This document shows, piece after piece, positions 62,532-64,000 of a stretch of 64,000 nt of DNA (position 1 is its first letter; every line of letters begins with the position of its first letter). The notes under the pieces are model-generated. The model had not been told where the DNA came from, ran no database searches, and saw only the letters and a list, made by a program, of their open reading frames with translations. This DNA comes from Psychrobacillus psychrodurans (GTDB taxonomy: Bacteria > Bacillota > Bacilli > Bacillales_A > Planococcaceae): contig FOUN01000003.1 in the NCBI GenBank assembly GCA_900114885.1, positions 186,001 to 250,000 on the forward strand, read 5' to 3'. The position numbers were made by a program, and so were the translations under genes.

Positions 62532-62908
62532 AATACAGCCTCTCGTGCAAGGGCATGGGCCGCTTTATTTTGATCGTCTGGAATCCATTTAATGAAAAAC
62601 AGGTCAAATGAATCTATGATGGCTAGAATGTTCTCTAGTATAGCCGAAAATTCAGGATTCTTCGCATATCTTTTTTCTACTGCAGCGCAAACGATTTGTG
62701 AATCAGTACGTGCTGAAACGAGGGAAGGTGATAGTTTTTTTGCTTCTTCTAAACCTCTTTGTAATGCGATAAATTCCGTTGTGTGATTGGAGTATTCTCC
62801 AATAAACTCACTTACTTTTACATGGTGTCCTTCTCCTTTTATAAACACACCGATTCCGCTTGGTCCTGGATTACCAGTGGTCGAACCGTCAATATATACT
62901 TCTAACAT
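62510..62908 (-). CDS. RNase HI-like protein (YpdQ/YpeP type)
   Basis: A 132-residue RNase H fold with the first three acidic residues: VYIDGSTTGNPG, TTEFIALQRGLEEA and ARTDSQIV. The fourth catalytic Asp, expected in NxxAD, is His here (NKAAHALAREA). In E. coli RNase HI the D134H change is reported to keep activity. ATG 62908 follows AAAAGGGG; the longer upstream frame is not used. Next to YpeQ and csp as in Bacillus. Confidence 0.85.
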   Translation of the reverse strand: MLEVYIDGSTTGNPGPSGIGVFIKGEGHHVKVSEFIGEYSNHTTEFIALQRGLEEAKKLSPSLVSARTDSQIVCAAVEKRYAKNPEFSAILENILAIIDSFDLFFIKWIPDDQNKAAHALAREAVLKQLPKK

Positions 62909-63023
62909 TATAATCCCCTTTTTAATAAAATAATGGATATAGCTAGTTTGAATGATTTGAGGGATAGTTGCAAACAAAAGAAACATAATAGTACAATTAT
63001 GAAATAGTGAGGAGTAGTAAGTT

Positions 63024-63209
63024 ATGAAAAACACACAGTTAATAAATGAAATTGATTATTTATCAGATACTTATTGTGACGGATGCTTTGTTCGAAAGCA
63101 ATTAAGGAAAGAGAGTGGCAAAACAACTGCATATAGATTTTGTATTGAACAATGCACTGTTGGTGAGAGTATTAAACAAATTGGTAGTAAACTAAAGGGT
63201 TCAAAATAA
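63024..63209 (+). CDS. YpeQ-type zinc-finger protein
   Basis: A 61-residue protein with CDGC and a later CIEQC arranged as a probable four-Cys zinc site; the spacing suits the small YpeQ family of Bacillus. The ATG follows GTGAGGAG. It lies between the divergent RNase-H-like gene and the convergent csp gene. Function unknown. Confidence 0.75.
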   Translation: MKNTQLINEIDYLSDTYCDGCFVRKQLRKESGKTTAYRFCIEQCTVGESIKQIGSKLKGSK

Positions 63210-63239
63210 AAAAGTCCCACGACTAGTTTGCCGCGGGAA
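63205..63239 (-). terminator. Terminator of the second csp gene
   Basis: On the minus strand TCCCGCG pairs with CGTGGGA (one mismatch), followed by CTTTTTT. It also partly overlaps the end of the YpeQ-type gene. Confidence 0.7.
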
Positions 63240-63248
63240 GAAGCGTTT

Positions 63249-63452
63249 CTATTCGTTTTTTATCACGTTTGCAGCTTGAGGTCCACGGTTTCCTTCAACT
63301 ATTTCGAACGTTACTTGTTGTCCTTCATCTAATGCTCGAAATCCATCACCTTGAATTCCTGTAAAATGGACAAATACATCTTCTCCATCGTTGTATTCGA
63401 TGAAACCATACCCTTTTTCATTATTAAACCATTTTACTTTCCCCTGTTGCAT
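63249..63452 (-). CDS. cspD: Cold-shock protein CspD-like
   Basis: A 67-residue cold-shock domain with RNP1 KGYGFIE and RNP2 VFVHFTG. Position beside the YpeQ-type and RNase-H-like genes matches cspD of Bacillus. It differs from the other csp at many residues. ATG 63452 follows GGGAGGAA. Confidence 0.93.
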   Translation of the reverse strand: MQQGKVKWFNNEKGYGFIEYNDGEDVFVHFTGIQGDGFRALDEGQQVTFEIVEGNRGPQAANVIKNE

Positions 63453-63665
63453 AAACGTTCCTCCCTTAATCCACTAAATATTCTATAAATGGATACATAA
63501 ACTATACTTGAATTGTCAGTCTTCGTCAATAATATGTCGAATTTTAGCAATTTTTATTCCTTAAAAAACCAAATGTTTCAAAAAAGGAGAAACGAACCGC
63601 ATAAGCAGTCTTTTTCCTTGTTTTTCGTTATAATAGATAAGAGTGTCAGGTAAGGAGAGTAAAAT

Positions 63666-64000
63666 ATGAATACGATTCAGAAGTGCGAACAATTAGTAAA
63701 ATTAGTATATATGCATTTTGATGCTAGTCACGATTTTCAGCATATAGAGAGAGTACGTAAAAATGCTTTTGATATAGCAGATACAGAACCTTCAGCTAAT
63801 AGAGAGATTATTGAGCTTGCTGTTTTACTTCATGATGTTAGTGATCCAAAATATTCTACAGTAGAAAAGCAAGAGGAAGATAGAATCATTCAACAATTGA
63901 GTTTACCGGATTATAAAATTGAACAAGTAAAAGCAGTAATTAAAGCCATTTCGTTCAATGGTGGCCACGAATTGGAAGCAGAGACTTTAGAAGCTAAAAT
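63666..64000 (+). CDS. HD-domain phosphohydrolase (5' part)
   Basis: The first 111 codons of a protein starting MNTIQKCEQLVKLVY. It has the first HD-domain motif HDFQHIERVR and the metal-binding LLHDVSDPKY, typical of YpgQ-type HD hydrolases that act on nucleotides or pyrophosphate. ATG 63666 follows AAGGAGAG. The gene runs off the right edge, so its end and substrate are unknown. Confidence 0.85.
   Translation, partial: MNTIQKCEQLVKLVYMHFDASHDFQHIERVRKNAFDIADTEPSANREIIELAVLLHDVSDPKYSTVEKQEEDRIIQQLSLPDYKIEQVKAVIKAISFNGGHELEAETLEAK

Overview
The window is low-GC Gram-positive DNA (roughly 35-37 % G+C by eye) with strong AGGAGG-type ribosome sites and many TTG starts. It carries a CotF-like spore coat gene, the NreABC nitrate/oxygen sensor, a SAM-I riboswitch and the csp/YpeQ/RNase-H-like neighbourhood known from Bacillus. 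I infer a spore-forming, nitrate-respiring member of the Bacillales, most likely Planococcaceae/Caryophanaceae (Psychrobacillus, Sporosarcina or Lysinibacillus type). I see no rRNA, tRNA, phage, complete insertion sequence or CRISPR array; the DNA looks chromosomal.

Layout. 1-3.4 kb: the end of hisF, a 21-bp tandem repeat, a HAD phosphatase, a CotF-like coat protein, and an unknown gene coupled to ypsA. 3.6-26.4 kb is a nitrate respiration and molybdenum island: ric (iron-sulfur repair), modAB, narGHJI, nreABC, a hemerythrin, a narK-type transporter fused to a PAS domain, then cofactor genes moeB, moaB, moaC (reversed), moeA, mobB, moaE, moaD, mobA, moaA, a second hemerythrin and a SEC-C protein. 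NreC-like palindromes lie before ric, narG and narK, so sensor, enzyme, transport and repair appear to form one regulon.

26.7-35.4 kb is the sulfur-related part. A SAM-I riboswitch heads metQ-metN-metI, and the same strand continues with short gaps into a crotonase-family gene, an FMN hydroxyacid oxidase and a class III CoA-transferase. Next to it lie a PPC-domain gene and the divergent pair mtnE/mtnU. The coupling of a methionine riboswitch to CoA and 2-hydroxyacid genes is the best candidate here for an undescribed pathway. 35.4-48.6 kb: a thioesterase, a VOC protein, a structured GC-rich segment, membrane and MFS proteins, ppx-ppk, a TetR/DHA2 efflux pair and pepF. 49-55.3 kb: livJHMGF branched-chain amino acid uptake and a Cache-GGDEF diguanylate cyclase. 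55.3-64 kb: housekeeping genes (OsmC, hemolysin III, DUF1836, amidohydrolase, coaW, two csp genes, MOSC, RNase-H-like, YpeQ, HD hydrolase).

The intergenic DNA is unusually rich in repeats: four arrays with an exact or near-exact 21-bp period but different core words, a 288-bp tandem duplication of a Bacillaceae-type repeat, two copies of another Bacillaceae intergenic repeat, and a roughly 300-bp element in two copies plus a fragment whose hairpin shows compensatory base changes. All gene names come from recognising motifs and context by eye; no database search was run.
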